A stretch of DNA of 64,000 nt from GCA-2748575 sp965222725 (lineage in GTDB: Bacteria > Pseudomonadota > Gammaproteobacteria > Pseudomonadales > Ketobacteraceae), in NCBI GenBank assembly GCA_965222725.1, contig OZ244969.1, forward strand, positions 1-64,000. The letters are read 5' to 3'. Both the position numbers and the translations under genes were made by a program. Within the stretch, counting starts at the first letter, position 1, and each line of letters opens with the position of its first letter. Below are positions 45,426 through 53,348 of the stretch, in pieces. Below the pieces are notes generated by a model that saw only the letters and a list, made by a program, of their open reading frames with translations, was not told where the DNA came from and made no database searches.

Positions 45426-45597
45426 CCGTCGAATTCTTGGTAGGGCTTTGTCTTCCCAAATACCAATTTTTCAAACACCTGTTCCTTTGAGCGCTCATAC
45501 TTTCAGTTAAAAATGTCATTGACTATGCCTTATCAGCACTCTTTATTTTTCTTCTAAATTGATCTATTTTTTCTAGTTAACCGGTCTCGGTAACTTA

Positions 45598-46833
45598 ATG
45601 TACCGAATCACCGTATTTACCTTTAAAAAAGTGTCAAGAGACAATGGGACTAAAGCTTTGAAGAGGTTTTCTTCAGACATCGTTGCCAATGCTTACCAGC
45701 AAGAAAGTGAGCTGATTGCACGGTTATATGCAGCAGCGACCGATGCGGATGCCATGCGAAACTTTCTACAGGATCTAATTCGGCTATTAAATTCAGCGAC
45801 ATGCCAATTTGTTACCGTGGAAAAGAGTGGTAATTTATCGCTCGTTAAAAGCCTTCGGGAAGGTTTTGACCCTCATCACCTAAAAGAATTCGATGAATAT
45901 TACTGCCATAAGAACATTTTCAATCAGCGTGTTAAGCCTTTCCTGGATTCCAATATACAGATTTCTGCGTTTGATACTCGAAACATTGTACCTGATGAGG
46001 AATATTTGAAATCTGAAATTTATAACGATTGGACTAAAAAGCAACATATTCGCTACGGAGCGATGCTACCGATAAAGCTCCCTTCTACTGAATTGACTTT
46101 GGGTTTAAACCGCACCTACAAACAGGGTAGCTTTACGCGAGAAGAATTGCGTTTTATTGATTATATTGCCCCACATTTAGTTAATGTGTTGAAAATACAG
46201 AAAAAATTCAACACTCTCGAATCTGAAAAACAACAACTGGCCACCGGCCTCTATCACTTGAATCGGCCTTATTTACTGTTCGACGAGAATCTCAAGGTGG
46301 TGTTTATTAACCGTCAGGCTGAGGCGTTTTTTCAGTTCAATCATTCTTTTTCTGTCACCGATGGTTTCTTTAAAGTTAAAAATCCGTCACTAATGTCAGA
46401 AATAGATCTAACGTTATCATTGGCGGTAAGCACGGCTCTTGGCCAACATAACCAAAAAGATCGTCTCATTAAAATAAAACGTGATGGGCGGCGAGATATA
46501 ATTCTTCATATTTCCCCGATTTCAATGGCCACTGACACCATTGGCATGGCAGAGAAGCATACCGCCTGTGCCTCCATGGAAATCTACGACCAAGAGACGA
46601 TCAGCTTAACATCAGAGCAAACCCTGGGGAGTTTGTATTCTCTAACCCCCGCAGAAGCGAAGTTAGCGATAGCTATTCATGCAGGTAAAAGCCTGAAGGA
46701 AATTGAACAAGAGACGAACGTTCGCATAAATACCTTAAAAACCCACTTGCGAGCCATATTTAGAAAAACAGATACCTCCAGACAGCAGGAGCTTATCGTC
46801 AAATTAGCTAACTTGCCTAACAATAACGGATAA
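45598..46833 (+). CDS. LuxR-type transcriptional regulator with sensory N-terminus
   Basis: The 411-residue protein's C-terminal 65 residues form a LuxR helix-turn-helix (LTPAEAKLAIAIHAGKSLKEIEQETNVRINTLKTH, shown by its ends). The N-terminal part looks like GAF/PAS-type sensory domains (about 50-190 and 230-330). It is not a receiver-domain regulator. It lies just outside the cassette array and on the other strand. ATG at 45598 is the first possible start; the N-terminus is uncertain. Confidence 0.82.
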   Translation: MYRITVFTFKKVSRDNGTKALKRFSSDIVANAYQQESELIARLYAAATDADAMRNFLQDLIRLLNSATCQFVTVEKSGNLSLVKSLREGFDPHHLKEFDEYYCHKNIFNQRVKPFLDSNIQISAFDTRNIVPDEEYLKSEIYNDWTKKQHIRYGAMLPIKLPSTELTLGLNRTYKQGSFTREELRFIDYIAPHLVNVLKIQKKFNTLESEKQQLATGLYHLNRPYLLFDENLKVVFINRQAEAFFQFNHSFSVTDGFFKVKNPSLMSEIDLTLSLAVSTALGQHNQKDRLIKIKRDGRRDIILHISPISMATDTIGMAEKHTACASMEIYDQETISLTSEQTLGSLYSLTPAEAKLAIAIHAGKSLKEIEQETNVRINTLKTHLRAIFRKTDTSRQQELIVKLANLPNNNG

Positions 46834-46874
46834 ACGACTCCCAACGATTCAAAAAAGTAATTATTCTCGCGACG

Positions 46875-46960
46875 CTCCGTTAAGCCACAAAAAAGGGCCA
46901 TGGAAAATTTGTCCCGCGTTTGCGAAGCAAGTGCATTGCAAGATGGCTTTGTTAGAACGT
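46875..46960. other. Degenerate attC-like sequence
   Basis: On the minus strand TTCTAACAAAGCCAT and ATGGCCCTTTTTTGT are partly complementary around a TTGC-GAA-GCAA hairpin, and the TTCTAAC end resembles an R box. The opposite R box is lost. It may be the distal, decayed end of the cassette array. Confidence 0.35.
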
Positions 46961-47156
46961 TTTTTGTAGGATATTTTTAGTCCCATACGAAGCCACCCCA
47001 GTTTATAAATTGGATTGATAGGGAAATAATCGAACATCCCACTGCGATAGAATATAGACGCCGAAAACCTTGTGCCTTTAGCGTGCGATAAATTGTGGCG
47101 ACAACCATGGCTGGCGTGGTTATTAGCGCTACAAAGAAACCACATATCGCAAGATA

Positions 47157-47231
47157 TTGGACAAGGTCATACGAGGTACTGATGACCGCATTTTTTGTTG
47201 TGCTAGAGCCTCGATAACCGCCTTGTTAATT
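47157..47231. other. Degenerate attC site
   Basis: ACAAGG...CGAGG (47161-47176) pairs with CCTCG...CCTTGT (47209-47226). The right edge, TTGTTAATTGC, is close to an R' box; the left edge, TTGGACAAGG, is mutated. The size (about 75 bp) and position after a small minus-strand ORF fit a decayed attC. Confidence 0.4.
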
Positions 47232-47355
47232 GCGACATTCCAGCTTCAGTCCATCCCAGAGTGCAAGTACGAACAATGTAATCAAAGATAGCTACTGCGA
47301 TTGATAAAAACGCAACGAGCGGTAATAGTTTTTTATCGTGATCAATTGAATTCAT
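47203..47355 (-). CDS. Small putative membrane peptide of the cassette array
   Basis: 50 residues with one hydrophobic stretch (LLPLVAFLSIAVAIFDYIV). Its 3' end runs into the degenerate attC, as cassette genes often do. No family is recognised, and coding status is uncertain. A possible short attC relic (GCTAAC ... GTTAGAA) lies between it and the next gene upstream, at 47364-47388. Confidence 0.4.
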   Translation of the reverse strand: MNSIDHDKKLLPLVAFLSIAVAIFDYIVRTCTLGWTEAGMSQLTRRLSRL

Positions 47356-47380
47356 AAGTTCTAACGTGTGCTTTTATATG

Positions 47381-47818
47381 TTAGCTTCTCTGAGGATGAT
47401 CACTTTCTGAACCACTGCTATTTAAAAACACTAAGTCCTTTAATATTAGATATAGAAATGGAATTCCCCATAAAAGCTTTCCTGCGCTTTTACCAAATGC
47501 TGACCAGAATACTTGGTTTTCAGTACTGAACTCGAAAGATGTAAAATATGGCCCGGTAAACAATTGATAAAAAGCCATTAATCCCACAACAACCATATAA
47601 CACCACATAACGGCGCTTAACTGATATCCGAGCTTGCTGCCGCGCCAAATTAATATACCGCCAACTACTCCACATAACCCCCTACACAAAACTGCCAAGA
47701 TGGCCATAAAAACCAAAAAAGATAGCTCTCCTAAACCATTCAGCAAAATGACGATCCCAAATAATCCAGGAACACCACCTAGCACAGTCATAAACCCTAC
47801 AAACTTTCTTTTCTTCAT
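47381..47818 (-). CDS. Cassette-encoded membrane protein, unknown
   Basis: 145 residues with four hydrophobic segments (for example FGIVILLNGLGELSFLVFMAILAVLC and VMWCYMVVVGLMAFYQLF, given by their first parts) and a basic N-terminus. No known family. The gene starts 5 bp after the lipoprotein gene at 47824-48084, so the two probably travel as one two-gene cassette. Confidence 0.65.
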   Translation of the reverse strand: MKKRKFVGFMTVLGGVPGLFGIVILLNGLGELSFLVFMAILAVLCRGLCGVVGGILIWRGSKLGYQLSAVMWCYMVVVGLMAFYQLFTGPYFTSFEFSTENQVFWSAFGKSAGKLLWGIPFLYLILKDLVFLNSSGSESDHPQRS

Positions 47819-47823
47819 TTGTA

Positions 47824-48084
47824 TTATTTTCCGTCCACATTAAATTTTTCCCTAACGGCCTTACACATTTCGCTCTCAGGATTATTCTCACATTCCTTTA
47901 CGATCATACGGCATCCATTTTCAACTCCAACCTTAACCGAAGGGCGATCAGATTCTTCCCAACCGACCATTTGTTCCTTCATCCCAATCGTTACGCAATT
48001 AGAATAGAGCGGATCGGACTCCGAACAACCCAGCGAACTCAGAACAAGCAAGCCAAAAAAACTTATTTTCAATTGATTTTTCAT
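47824..48084 (-). CDS. Cassette-encoded small lipoprotein
   Basis: 86 residues from ATG 48084; the frame is open further but crosses the attC. The N-terminus MKNQLKISFFGLLVLSSLGC is a lipoprotein signal. The mature part has four cysteines (SNCVTIG, NGCRMIVKEC, SEMCKAV) that may form disulfides. The start lies 20 bp inside the cassette boundary at 48104, where the first gene of a cassette should begin. Function unknown. Confidence 0.7.
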   Translation of the reverse strand: MKNQLKISFFGLLVLSSLGCSESDPLYSNCVTIGMKEQMVGWEESDRPSVKVGVENGCRMIVKECENNPESEMCKAVREKFNVDGK

Positions 48085-48103
48085 CACACTCTCCGTTTTC
48101 TGC

Positions 48104-48157
48104 ATATCACTTGAGTAACTTGCGCCGCCAGGCGTCAAGTTGACTTGATTGTTATAT
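48104..48157 (-). other. attC site (54 bp)
   Basis: The ends ATATCAC and GTTATAT are near-complementary R boxes. Inside, AACTTG and CAAGTT flank the core CGCC-GCCA-GGCG, with an unpaired T typical of attC extrahelical bases. This core is identical to that of the IS-split attC at 49416. It lies just downstream of the gene at 48166-48627. The R boxes are not fully canonical. Confidence 0.65.
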
Positions 48158-48165
48158 CATTATGC

Positions 48166-48627
48166 TTAAAACATACTAAATGGAAACGGCTTTTTCTCAT
48201 CTGCCTTGTGAAATACAAAATTTAATTTAAAAATGTATTCATCACACTTTTTCTCTTCTATATTTTCGATAGAAGTATATGGCCCACACACATTAATTAT
48301 TTTCGATAACTGTTGTGACTGAACAGGATAGTTATTAGGATAAACATATACATCCAAGACCTTACCATCATGCGCCACTGTAACTTTCGTTTTTATCTCA
48401 GTAGTTGCCGTAATGCCTTCGTAAGATGGCGTGTTTATCGTAGCACAATTTCGTATTTTTTCTTTAATACCAGCAAGGTAATATGACATGATCACATCTG
48501 AACGAATTTCACATGCCATGGAGTTATCTTGATTTTTCATAAGATCATTAATTGCCGTTGACACATCCAGATCCAAAGCGAAAACTGATCCTGACAATAA
48601 ATATACGAAAGTACCAAATAGTTTCAC
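48166..48627 (-). CDS. Cassette-encoded exported protein, weakly TonB-C-terminal-like
   Basis: 153 residues starting with GTG 48627, with a signal peptide (LFGTFVYLLSGSVFA). The C-terminal half reads like a TonB-type beta domain (KVTVAHDGKVLDVYVYPNN, then KLNFVFHK). Two cysteine pairs are possible in the periplasm. The TonB resemblance is by eye and weak. It forms a one-gene cassette between attC sites at 48648 and 48104. Confidence 0.68.
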   Translation of the reverse strand: MKLFGTFVYLLSGSVFALDLDVSTAINDLMKNQDNSMACEIRSDVIMSYYLAGIKEKIRNCATINTPSYEGITATTEIKTKVTVAHDGKVLDVYVYPNNYPVQSQQLSKIINVCGPYTSIENIEEKKCDEYIFKLNFVFHKADEKKPFPFSMF

Positions 48628-48647
48628 GGAGAATTTTCTCTATTGCC

Positions 48648-48705
48648 GCATAACGCCCGGCTTTGAGGAGCACCGCTGGTGCTTCCGACAAGTCGCTTGT
48701 TAAGT
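48648..48705 (-). other. attC site (58 bp)
   Basis: On the minus strand the R'' box is ACTTAAC (canonical RYYYAAC) and the other end is GTTATGC (one mismatch to GTTRRRY). Inside, GGAGCACC-GCT-GGTGCTTCC forms the central hairpin. It follows the gene at 48718-49350 by 12 bp. Confidence 0.8.
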
Positions 48706-48717
48706 GCATTATCTTCT

Positions 48718-49350
48718 TTACTGCATTTCAGTCTCAAATCCCATATTCTTAAATATCTCCAAATAAGGCGGTTTAAGAAAGGGGCGGTCCACGTGAGTAA
48801 TGCCATGCTTACCGGAACAGTCATGAATCATAATGTTCCTTTCGATCGGATCTTTGATAACTAAAGGATCTTCATGCTCATGATCCTTTATCCCTACACG
48901 CTCTGGATTATAAGAAGCGTCATTTTCCTCTATAAAATACCTAACCTTCTTAAAGTCCGGCTTAAAAATGTTATCGGAGTCCATTCTCTTTCCAACAATA
49001 GATTCGGCTTGGTATTTCTTGCCTGCAACGAATGTATATTGAAATTCTTTGTAGAAAGTAAATCTATGAATATAGTTATCTTCATAAACGAAAAACAAAC
49101 CCACTTTCCTATTGCCGGGCTTTATATATGTTTTGAATGCCCCTACCCACTCACCGTCAATCCTTATTATTTTAATTTCGCTTGAATTTTCATGCTGACA
49201 TGAGCCATATAGGATAGCCAGCTCGTCCACAGGAAAATATTCTTGATCCTGCCTTTTGTATGAGTGGGGCTGATAATAACCCGGTGGTATATGCTGCATT
49301 ACTCCGCAACCTGTCAAAAAGACAAAAGCCAAATATACGATTTTTTTCAT
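48718..49350 (-). CDS. Cassette-encoded lipoprotein, unknown
   Basis: 210 residues with a lipoprotein signal (VYLAFVFLTGC-GVM). The mature part is beta-rich, aromatic and basic (KVGLFFVYEDNYIHRFTFYK), with a conserved-looking C-terminal region containing HDCSGKHGITHVDRPF. No family recognised. It is a one-gene cassette: attC at 48648 downstream, cassette boundary at 49416-49422 upstream. Confidence 0.72.
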   Translation of the reverse strand: MKKIVYLAFVFLTGCGVMQHIPPGYYQPHSYKRQDQEYFPVDELAILYGSCQHENSSEIKIIRIDGEWVGAFKTYIKPGNRKVGLFFVYEDNYIHRFTFYKEFQYTFVAGKKYQAESIVGKRMDSDNIFKPDFKKVRYFIEENDASYNPERVGIKDHEHEDPLVIKDPIERNIMIHDCSGKHGITHVDRPFLKPPYLEIFKNMGFETEMQ

Positions 49351-49415
49351 AACAATCCCTTGCTTACTTCATTTCAAGTAAAAGATATCTAATTCAGCGC
49401 TTATCGATGATGGTC

Positions 49416-49448
49416 ACTTAACGTCGTAAACAGGTGCGCCGCCAGGCG
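49416..49448 (-). other. Left half of an attC split by an insertion sequence
   Basis: ACTTAAC (canonical R box on the plus strand) starts this half. It ends at the 3-bp GCG that is repeated right of the IS at 52383-52385. Joined to 52386-52409 it gives a complete 57-bp attC. Confidence 0.88.
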
Positions 49449-49480
49449 TGATCTTCCCCCGATAAAATGGACACCCCATA

Positions 49481-49985
49481 TTAATTAGCTACCTGCGCTT
49501 CATATTCAATGGGCGAACAGTAGTCGATACCTGAGTGTAACCTTACCGAGTTGTAAAAACCATTGATGTAACCACCTATCGCCTTATGTAGATCTGAGGG
49601 GCTCTCATAGACATTGCCGCGAATCAACTCTGTCTTAAGGCTATGATAAAATGACTCCATAAAGGCGTTGTCTGTACAGTATCGTGGTCGGTTCACGCTG
49701 TGCTTTACCTCATAGCGGTTCAGCTCTTTTTGGTATTCCTTTGCCATATACTCAATCCCTCGATCAGTGTGAAACACAACCCCTTTTGGATACCCTCTTT
49801 TCCTCATGGCATGGCGCATGGCTGTTTTTGTCAGCTCAGCCGTCCTACTCGATGACAGTGACCAGCCAATAACCCTGCGCGAATACAGATCCATCACGGT
49901 CGACAAGTACTGCCACTGGCCATTAACCTTTATATAAGTCACGTCACCTACCCATACCTGATTGATCGATGTTGGCTTATCCCGG
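49481..49985 (-). pseudogene. Outer IS3 OrfB, C-terminal part
   Basis: This holds most of the DDE catalytic domain: NQVWVGDVTYIK (first Asp), VFHTDRGIEYM (second Asp) and NAFMESFYHSLK (Glu), ending with SPIEYEAQVAN. The N-terminal part is at 51631-52027, separated by the inner IS. Joining the two keeps one reading frame through KHRDKPTSINQ. Confidence 0.88.
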
Positions 49986-50016
49986 TGTTTTTCAAGATAG
50001 TTGTCGCATTTCTTGA

Positions 50017-51030
50017 TTATGCAGCTACTTTTTCCTGTTCGGCTCGCCTCGGGTTTAATGCCACCTCGCCGACAGGTGACCAGTTTCTTGATGCACCAGA
50101 CCAGCGTTCTGGATGGCGGGCCTTGGCCTGCGTATAAACCTCGTGGCGCTTAGCCAGAATCTCCTGATCTTCACCGCGGTGCCGCTGGCCTGGGGTCACG
50201 AAATTGATACCGCTATGGTAATGCTCCTCGTTGTACCAATGCATAAAACACCTAACCCAGTCTCTGGCAGCCTCAATTGATTCAAAACCTTCTGACGGCC
50301 ATTGTGGGCAATACTTCACCGTCCGAAAAAGAGATTCAACATAAGCGTTGTCGTTACTCACTCGGGGCCGGCTGTGCGAAGGGCTAATGCCCAACGCATT
50401 AAGCTTGGCGCGCAGTGTCTGTGACTTCATCGGACTACCGTTGTCCGAATGCAGTACCAGCGGCTTCATGACGCACCGCTCACTCAGCACCGCCCGCTCC
50501 ACCAGTGCGGCAGCGTACTCGCCCGACTCGCGCTCATGCACCTCCCAAGACACGCATTTTCGGCTACTCAAGTCCTCAATAGCGTAAAGGTAGTAGAACA
50601 TGCCACGAACCCTTGAGGGCAAGAACGTGACGTCCCACATCCAGACCGAGTTGGGCTCCAGGGCTACATGTGTTGTCGGTGGGCCTGGCTTGGTTCGCTT
50701 ACTGGCGCGCCCTCGCTCATGCTGCTGATCGGCTGCTTTCAATATGCGGTAAAAGCTCGACTCCGAGGCGATATACACCCCTCTATCTGCCAGCCTGGGC
50801 ACCAACTGACTCGGTGGCAAGCTAGCGTTTTCGGCTTTATTGCATTCCTCAAGCACCCGTTGTCGCTCGGCCTCAGTCAACTTGTTGACCGGTGGTGGCC
50901 GTGTTGCTGCGGGACGGCCATCCTCTCGCACCTGCCCACCTCGAGTCCATCGCTGCAAGGTTCTCAACGAAATTCCCAGCAACTGGCAAGCGGCCTGTTT
51001 ACGGGCACCTGCTGCGACGGCCTCTTCCAT
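50017..51030 (-). CDS. Inner IS3-family transposase OrfB
   Basis: 337 residues from the first ATG; the frame extends back to the slippery site at 51084, giving an N-terminus with LTSLQERQQIVEWMEEAV. A helix-turn-helix (ACQLLGISLRTLQRW) comes before the integrase domain with the DDE residues in VWMWDVTFLPSRV, VLHSDNGSPM and NAYVESLFRTVK. The active transposase should be an OrfAB fusion made by -1 frameshifting. All catalytic residues are intact. Confidence 0.93.
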   Translation of the reverse strand: MEEAVAAGARKQAACQLLGISLRTLQRWTRGGQVREDGRPAATRPPPVNKLTEAERQRVLEECNKAENASLPPSQLVPRLADRGVYIASESSFYRILKAADQQHERGRASKRTKPGPPTTHVALEPNSVWMWDVTFLPSRVRGMFYYLYAIEDLSSRKCVSWEVHERESGEYAAALVERAVLSERCVMKPLVLHSDNGSPMKSQTLRAKLNALGISPSHSRPRVSNDNAYVESLFRTVKYCPQWPSEGFESIEAARDWVRCFMHWYNEEHYHSGINFVTPGQRHRGEDQEILAKRHEVYTQAKARHPERWSGASRNWSPVGEVALNPRRAEQEKVAA

Positions 51031-51065
51031 CCATTCGACGATCTGTTGCCGCTCCTGGAGCGAGG

Positions 51066-51566
51066 TTAACTGTCCTCGTCGTCGTTTCCCAAGAGGGCAT
51101 CCAGCTTTTTTCGAAGCGCCAACAAGGCTGCGGTCTCAGCCAGTGCCTTGTCCTTGCGATTGAGCTCTCGCTCCAGCTGTTTGATCTGCTTCTTGTAGCG
51201 CTTGATGTCCGCCTGTTCTTGCTTTCGCCGATCCGCTTCGCTCTGCGTCCCGCTTATACAGGCTGCCTTCCAGGCCTTGACCTGTTCCGGATACAGCCCC
51301 TTCTTCCGGCAATACTCGCTAAGCTCTGACTCACTTAGCCCCGATGTTTCGACGACAACTGCAAACTTGGCTTCTGGCGACCAATCGTCGCTTGATCTTC
51401 TGTGACCTGGCACTGGCGCTCCTTGTTGTTTGGCTTTTAAGCGCCAATTATACAAAGTTGCTTCGCAAATGCCTTCTTCTCTGGCTACTTCTGCCACCGT
51501 CAAATTATGGGGTGGCAACATCTTGTTTAGTACTGCTGCTTTACGCTCTGCGCTGTAGCGCGGCAT
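51066..51566 (-). CDS. Inner IS3-family transposase OrfA
   Basis: 166 residues from ATG 51566 (MPRYSAERKAAVLNKMLPP). It has an HTH_Tnp_1 domain (TVAEVAREEGICEATLYNW) and a C-terminal leucine-zipper-like coiled coil (KKQIKQLERELNRKDKALAE). It binds the IS ends. It ends just after the slippery heptamer, and OrfB follows in the -1 frame. Confidence 0.9.
   Translation of the reverse strand: MPRYSAERKAAVLNKMLPPHNLTVAEVAREEGICEATLYNWRLKAKQQGAPVPGHRRSSDDWSPEAKFAVVVETSGLSESELSEYCRKKGLYPEQVKAWKAACISGTQSEADRRKQEQADIKRYKKQIKQLERELNRKDKALAETAALLALRKKLDALLGNDDEDS
51084..51090 (-). promoter_or_regulatory. Programmed -1 frameshift heptamer of the inner IS
   Basis: On the minus strand G GGA AAC fits the X XXY YYZ pattern in the OrfA frame. 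A -1 slip leads directly into the OrfB frame, which is open across the OrfA stop. Confidence 0.82.
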
Positions 51567-51630
51567 AATGGTCCTCGTCTCCGCCCCCTGTCTTCTCTTG
51601 ATTAGGAGAGGCGACAACTATCCTGACACA

Positions 51631-52027
51631 GGGGGATCCATAGCTAGCAAAAGATTGGTTCCCTGGGCCTTGAATCGCTTCCATCCGGGCATTTTGGTGG
51701 TTACACGCACTACCCGACCACGCAAACCAGCTTCTCTCATAAGCCGTTCTACGCGCTTCCTGCCTACATAAACCTTCTGTTTCTGTAGTGCTTTATGAAC
51801 CCGTGGGCTCCCGTAGCGCCCCTCACTATCCCAATAGATACGAGTAATTAACTTGAGTAACTGCTGATCCTCATAGTAGCGATCCGGTGCCTCCCTTTGA
51901 AGCCAGGCATAGTACCCACTGGGTGATACGCCAAACCAGTCACACAGCTTCTGGATTCCTAGCGATCGGTATCTTTTGACGAATCCAAATTTGTCTGATG
52001 CTGTTCCGCCAGATACCGTTGCCACTT
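51631..52027 (-). pseudogene. Outer IS3 OrfB, N-terminal part
   Basis: Codes for the N-terminal HTH_21 region of OrfB: VKRYRSLGIQKLCDWFGVSPSGYYAWL, given by its first part, then GRYGSPRVHKALQKQ and RVERLMREAGLRGR. The frame runs into the inner IS at LLLAMD. It is made by -1 frameshift from OrfA at 52025-52031. Confidence 0.85.
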
Positions 52028-52330
52028 TTTTAGAAGGTCATTTTCCTCCTTTAGTTTGGCAACCTGTTTTTTCAGCCGCGCATTCTCTGACAACTGCTTC
52101 TTATTCGGGGACTTTTTCTTCTTACTCACACCGACTCTCTTTTGGCCATCTCCCTGGAGTTTCCCATCCAGGTATTCTTTGCGCCATCGAGACAGCATAA
52201 AGGGATGAATATCCAGGCCCTCGGCCACTTGTTTGACTTGAATTCCTTCCTGAAAGCTTAGTTTAACCGCTTTCACTTTGAAGTCTTTTGTGTATTCCCA
52301 TGTCTTTCTTGGATTGTTATATCTTGGCAT
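51959..52330 (-). CDS. Outer IS3-family transposase OrfA
   Basis: 123 residues: an N-terminal helix-turn-helix (VKQVAEGLDIHPFMLSRW) and a coiled coil (LSENARLKKQVAKLKEENDLLKK). The gene is intact although its OrfB is broken. It might still bind IS ends and act as an inhibitor of related elements. Confidence 0.88.
   Translation of the reverse strand: MPRYNNPRKTWEYTKDFKVKAVKLSFQEGIQVKQVAEGLDIHPFMLSRWRKEYLDGKLQGDGQKRVGVSKKKKSPNKKQLSENARLKKQVAKLKEENDLLKKWQRYLAEQHQTNLDSSKDTDR
52025..52031 (-). promoter_or_regulatory. Programmed -1 frameshift heptamer of the outer IS
   Basis: A AAA AAG, the classical IS3-family slippery sequence, lies at codons LKKW of OrfA and connects to OrfB. Confidence 0.88.
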
Positions 52331-52385
52331 TTCGCCACCTCCTGAGTTATCAGAAGGTGTCCACTAAAGCGGGGGAGGTTCCGCG

Positions 52386-52409
52386 TCATCCTGATTTACC
52401 TTGTTAAGC
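52386..52409 (-). other. Right half of the IS-split attC
   Basis: It ends with GTTAAGC (52403-52409), a canonical R' box. CCTGATTTAC in this half is complementary to GTAAACAGG in the left half with one extra base. It lies 2 bp from the end of the protease gene at 52411, as an attC should. Confidence 0.88.
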
Positions 52410-52410
52410 G

Positions 52411-53265
52411 CTATTTGATTTTTGCTAGTATCTCACTGTCATAACGCTGAATATCAATACTATTTATTAAGTCTATTAGCAAACTTGCTTTCCAAACATG
52501 CCCAAGCTCTAGGGATTCTTGATCCTGCACTCCTAGTCTTGGATCAGACTGCACTAGCTGTTCGAGATACATTTTCTTATTAAGCATTTGCATGCTCGCA
52601 TAAATACCCAGGAACTTCCTAACACCTCCCGGCTTCGAAGCACCAGAAGTTGATTCATAAATCCCATAAGATATGGCGAATGCGGGAGATCCTGACATTC
52701 CGGGAAACGCAGATATGTCGAGTAAAAAGTATGGCTTTCCGTCAAAATCTATTTCCGGCTCGCTGGCAATACACCCGGTCTTCCATACAGGCAAACAGTT
52801 CTTTTTATCGTAAAAACCGTAAGGATAACCAATTAGAGTACAAGATGTAGTGGGTCTTACCATAAGATCCGTTTCACTGTACCATTTTTCAGAAATGCAG
52901 CGAAGATCACAATCTTGTGCTAGCACTACCGGAACCGGAATTACGGCTACGTCAGCATCTGGGTAATCTGAGCTCGTTATCCAAATAGGCTTACCCTCGG
53001 TATTAAAAAGGGGGAAACGAGTAGGTTTAATTTTCGATGAATCCGTTTTATCTTCATGAAAAAACCATTCTATATTGTTTCCTTTAGGCGGCTCCCTTTT
53101 TTCGGGTGAAGATCCAGTTAACACATGATAGTTCGTTACCAAGAATAGAACTTGTTGGCCCTCAGTTTCACGAATATAAAAGAAGCCCGTTCCCTGAGAT
53201 ACGATATCATCATTATTTCTCAAGATAATCGGTGTTGTACTAAAAGAAAGATGATCAATAGGCAT
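52411..53265 (-). CDS. Cassette-encoded trypsin-like serine protease without signal peptide
   Basis: About 284 residues from ATG 53265, with GAGGGA 7 nt upstream; a TTG two codons earlier overlaps this space. The chymotrypsin-fold triad can be read as His47 in VTNYHVL, an Asp in DADVAVIPV and Ser191 in GMSGSPAFAI. Trp- and Cys-rich loops differ from DegP, and no PDZ domain follows. No signal peptide is visible, so it should act in the cytoplasm. It forms a one-gene cassette between attC sites 53290-53346 and the IS-split one. Trypsin-like proteases of this kind occur in several phage-defence systems; that role here is inference. Confidence 0.82.
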   Translation of the reverse strand: MPIDHLSFSTTPIILRNNDDIVSQGTGFFYIRETEGQQVLFLVTNYHVLTGSSPEKREPPKGNNIEWFFHEDKTDSSKIKPTRFPLFNTEGKPIWITSSDYPDADVAVIPVPVVLAQDCDLRCISEKWYSETDLMVRPTTSCTLIGYPYGFYDKKNCLPVWKTGCIASEPEIDFDGKPYFLLDISAFPGMSGSPAFAISYGIYESTSGASKPGGVRKFLGIYASMQMLNKKMYLEQLVQSDPRLGVQDQESLELGHVWKASLLIDLINSIDIQRYDSEILAKIK

Positions 53266-53289
53266 CTTCAATTCCCTCTGCTGGAGGCT

Positions 53290-53346
53290 GCTTAACGCCT
53301 CAAATCAGTAGGGCGCCTAGCGGCGCCCTCTGCTTAGGGGTTAAGC
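53290..53346 (-). other. attC site (57 bp)
   Basis: Canonical R boxes at both ends: GCTTAAC (53290-53296) and GTTAAGC (53340-53346). The centre is a perfect hairpin AGGGCGCC-TAGC-GGCGCCCT. It lies 2 bp after the last gene of the preceding cassette. Confidence 0.92.
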
Positions 53347-53348
53347 GA

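Larger units (their letters stand above)
49988..51630 (-). mobile_element. Inner IS3-family element nested in the first
   Basis: Both ends share the stretch GATAGTTGTCGC in inverted orientation (49996-50007 and 51611-51622). Outer limits are uncertain by up to about 10 bp because the outermost bases are imperfect and no clear target duplication was seen. It carries OrfA and OrfB with an intact -1 slippery site, so it may be active. A remnant of the same or a close element lies at 44143-44285. Confidence 0.82.
49449..52382 (-). mobile_element. Outer IS3-family element, inserted in an attC and itself interrupted
   Basis: The ends TGATCTTCCCCCG (left) and, on the other strand, GGAACCTCCCCCG are imperfect inverted repeats, each soon followed by TGGACACC. 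The target duplication is GCG (49446-49448 and 52383-52385). Without the inner element the length is about 1.29 kb, normal for IS3. OrfA is intact; OrfB is cut by the inner element, so this copy cannot transpose alone. Confidence 0.88.

Noticed and set aside
46861..47145. 94-codon minus-strand open frame
   Set aside because: It overlaps a degenerate attC and the translation shows no signal, domain or composition of a real protein.
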